DNA from: an uncultured Eubacteriales bacterium
GTDB taxonomy: Bacteria; Bacillota; Clostridia; Lachnospirales; Lachnospiraceae
Assembly (NCBI GenBank): GCA_900321525.1
Contig: ONWL01000121.1
Coordinates: 1 to 7,971 of the forward strand
Reading direction: 5' to 3'
Length of the DNA: 7,971 nt
The translations under genes were made by a program, and so were the position numbers. The number at the start of each line of letters is the position of its first letter. Position 1 is the stretch's first letter. The notes beneath the pieces were generated by a model. That model did not search any database. It was not told the DNA's origin and saw only the letters and a list, made by a program, of their open reading frames with translations. Below, in pieces: positions 6,753 through 7,971 of this stretch.

Positions 6753-7106
6753 TTATCTCTTGGAGAACTGTGGTGCACGACGGGCAGCCTTCAAGCCGTA
6801 CTTCTTTCTTTCCTTCATTCTTGGATCTCTGGTCAGGAAACCAGCCTTCTTTAAGGTAGAACGATATGCATCGGAATCAACCTGTAACAAAGCTCTGGAA
6901 ATACCGTGTCTGATTGCACCAGCCTGTCCGGTAGTACCACCACCGTATACATTGACCAGTACGTCAAACTTGTCTGCAGTCTCGGTAGCTACCAGTGGCT
7001 GACGAACAACCATCTTTAAGGTCTCTAATCCGAAGTAATTATCAATATCTCTCTTATTGATTGTGATCTTGCCTGTGCCTGGTACTAAATATACTCTGGC
7101 AACACT
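6753..7106 (-). CDS. rpsI: 30S ribosomal protein uS9, 5' end with start codon missing
   Basis: The frame encodes uS9 from SVARVYLVPGTGK to the diagnostic C-terminus ARRAPQFSKR, which reaches toward the ribosomal P site. GGGTTGQAGAIRHGISRAL in the middle is also characteristic. Family members are about 130 aa and begin MAxxxYYGTGRRKxSVARV. Here the SD AAAGGAGG (7110-7117) and six bases (AACAGT) are followed at once by GTT GCC AGA, so the ATG and about 13 codons up to the GRRK motif are absent. No ATG, GTG or TTG is in frame upstream; an in-frame TGA is met inside rplM. The first in-frame ATG is at 7013, giving 86 aa. Coordinates mark the homologous coding part only. Either the sequence has lost 45 bp in assembly, or the gene is truly damaged. 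It follows rplM by 20 bp. Confidence 0.9.
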   Translation of the reverse strand, partial: SVARVYLVPGTGKITINKRDIDNYFGLETLKMVVRQPLVATETADKFDVLVNVYGGGTTGQAGAIRHGISRALLQVDSDAYRSTLKKAGFLTRDPRMKERKKYGLKAARRAPQFSKR

Positions 7107-7109
7107 GTT

Positions 7110-7117
7110 CCTCCTTT
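7110..7117 (-). promoter_or_regulatory. Strong SD of rpsI, now without a start codon in register
   Basis: AAAGGAGG on the minus strand, 9 bp after the rplM stop. Six bases downstream, where the rpsI ATG should lie, is GTT. The nearest usable starts, GTG (7103-7105) and TTG (7100-7102), are out of frame with uS9 and reach a stop within six or seven codons. Confidence 0.85.
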
Positions 7118-7126
7118 CGCTACCGA

Positions 7127-7555
7127 TTAAAATGTCAATACTTCTGGCTTCTGAGAACCATGTGGATGCTCAGTACCAGCGTATACATGAAGCTTCTTGT
7201 ACATCTGTCTTCCCAAAGGTCCCTTTGGAAGCATACCCTTTACTGCCAGCTCAACAACCTTCTCAGGCTTCTTGTCTAACAGTTCCTTTAATGTAGTGGA
7301 CTTGAATCCGCCTACATAATCGGAGTGAGAGTAGTATAACTTCTGCTCTAACTTACGGCCTGTTACCTGAATCTTATCTGCATTTATAATAATTACATAA
7401 TCACCTGTGTCAATGTGTGGTGTGAAGATCGGCTTATTCTTACCTCTTAAAACCGCTGCAACACCAGATGCCAGACGACCTAATGTCATACCTTCTGCAT
7501 CAACTACATACCACTTTCTCTCGATGGTAGATGGACTTGCCATAAAAGTCTTCAT
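7127..7555 (-). CDS. rplM: 50S ribosomal protein uL13
   Basis: A 142-aa protein of normal family length. It starts at the ATG at 7555, preceded by AGGAGGT (7562-7568) with 6 nt spacing. The frame is open further upstream to 7606, but that part has no homology and would swallow the SD. Landmarks are MKTFMASPSTIERKWYVVDA, LGRLAS, the DYVIIINADKIQVTG strand, the KLYYSHSDYVGG segment, the MLPKGPLGRQM motif, and YAGTEHPHGSQKP near the end. uL13 binds 23S rRNA early in 50S assembly. It is co-transcribed with rpsI, the standard order in bacteria. Confidence 0.97.
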   Translation of the reverse strand: MKTFMASPSTIERKWYVVDAEGMTLGRLASGVAAVLRGKNKPIFTPHIDTGDYVIIINADKIQVTGRKLEQKLYYSHSDYVGGFKSTTLKELLDKKPEKVVELAVKGMLPKGPLGRQMYKKLHVYAGTEHPHGSQKPEVLTF

Positions 7556-7783
7556 CGGTATACCTCCTGATAAATCTAAATCATACACTTTCGTGTGTTT
7601 CTTCATTCAATCTCTGTGTCGCTTCGTATAGGCGGGTAACAGTCAAATCCTTCCTGTATGGCATGCCGATGTCCGGGCGGTCAAACCATCTGTCAGACTT
7701 TTCTCCTACGCATTTCAATCAAGTGCCGAAAACGGGACTAAGAATCCAGCCGCTTCATTCGCATACTTCTGCCAATGCACAGC
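7556..7783 (-). promoter_or_regulatory. Long 5' leader of rplM, candidate ribosomal-protein autoregulatory leader
   Basis: About 227 nt separate the predicted transcription start from the rplM ATG, and I see no gene in them. A long-range pairing is possible between CGTAGG (7705-7710) and CCTATACG (7625-7632, two bases bulged), enclosing several smaller complementary segments such as AGTC and GACT. Rfam lists an L13 leader in Firmicutes, so autoregulation by uL13 is reasonable, but I cannot confirm that this sequence fits that model. Confidence 0.35.
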
Positions 7784-7789
7784 TATATC

Positions 7790-7818
7790 ATAGTACCACG
7801 ATTCTTTTTCCATGTCAA
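7790..7818 (-). promoter_or_regulatory. Sigma-A promoter of the rplM-rpsI operon
   Basis: The minus strand has a perfect TTGACA (7813-7818), a 17-base spacer, then TACTAT (7790-7795). The predicted start is near 7783. Optimal -35 and spacing suit a highly expressed ribosomal-protein operon. Confidence 0.8.
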
Positions 7819-7850
7819 TGTTTTTTTCCATGTTTCACCTGATTTTTCCC

Positions 7851-7953
7851 CATATAGCATGCCACCATTTGTCTGCCTTGTTTACAGCATGGCCAGAACC
7901 ACTGCCGCCAAAGTCACATATAGCACGCCACCATTTGTCTGTCTTGTTTGCAG
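7851..7953. repeat. 37-bp direct repeat, two copies 66 bp apart
   Basis: Bases 7851-7887 and 7917-7953 match at 34 of 37 positions. The 66-bp offset equals 22 codons. One of the three differences turns CAA into the TAA stop of the upstream gene (see the partial coding region at the right edge). Confidence 0.85.
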
Positions 7954-7971
7954 ACGGTATTCCTTTTTACG
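7882..7971 (-). CDS. C-terminal fragment of an upstream gene (5' part outside window)
   Basis: Twenty-nine codons and a TAA at 7882-7884 are in the window. The fragment is basic and polar (RKKEYRLQTRQTNGG), then ends in a hydrophobic run (VLYVTLAAVVLAML), so it looks like the end of a membrane protein. In related genomes the genes before rplM are often the ECF transporter genes and truA; this tail does not look like TruA, and the EcfT resemblance is too weak to name it. Frame choice rests on the hydrophobic tail. Another frame stays open for 18 codons. Confidence 0.4.
   Translation of the reverse strand, partial: RKKEYRLQTRQTNGGVLYVTLAAVVLAML

Noticed and set aside
7556..7606. N-terminal extension of rplM to the ATG at 7606
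   Set aside because: It has no resemblance to uL13 and would read through the AGGAGGT SD of the true start.

Overview
The window looks like a chromosomal segment of a Clostridia-class Firmicute, most likely Lachnospiraceae. The evidence is the rplM-rpsI pair, whose proteins read like Lachnospiraceae uL13 and uS9, together with purine-rich Shine-Dalgarno (SD) sites and mixed base composition. Every gene I can support is on the minus strand, so transcription runs from high to low coordinates.

Region by region, in transcription order: (1) 7971-7851 holds the last 29 codons of an unidentified gene, then a second copy of a 37-bp sequence. (2) 7818-6688 is the ribosomal-protein operon: a sigma-A-type promoter, a leader of about 227 nt, rplM (uL13), rpsI (uS9) and a strong intrinsic terminator. 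rpsI is anomalous. Its SD is intact, but the start codon and about 13 N-terminal codons are missing, as expected from a 45-bp deletion between two AACAGT copies. (3) 6687-6361 is intergenic, with an 11-bp x3 tandem repeat and an extended -10 promoter. (4) 6360-4907 is a tight three-gene unit: a membrane protein with a PH-like C-terminal half, a 60-aa small ORF, and a lipoprotein-like protein ending in a zinc ribbon. A GC-rich hairpin follows. (5) 4712-1 is a probable defence operon with its own promoter: an ABC-type AAA ATPase (RloA/AbiLi-like), then an RloB/AbiLii-like protein with Toprim-like acidic motifs, then a large STAND-type NTPase that runs off the left edge of the window.

The main candidate for something new is region 5. 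RloA-RloB pairs are known from restriction-linked loci and from lactococcal AbiL abortive infection. Here the pair is followed, 24 bp later, by a STAND NTPase. That protein has an unrecognised ~230-aa N-terminal region and a C-terminal array of nearly perfect 41-residue TPR-like repeats (123 bp each, six visible). I infer an ATPase-nuclease pair together with a STAND sensor as one antiphage unit. The ATPase and RloB genes are clearly more AT-rich than everything around them, including the STAND gene, so the operon may be a composite of modules from different sources.
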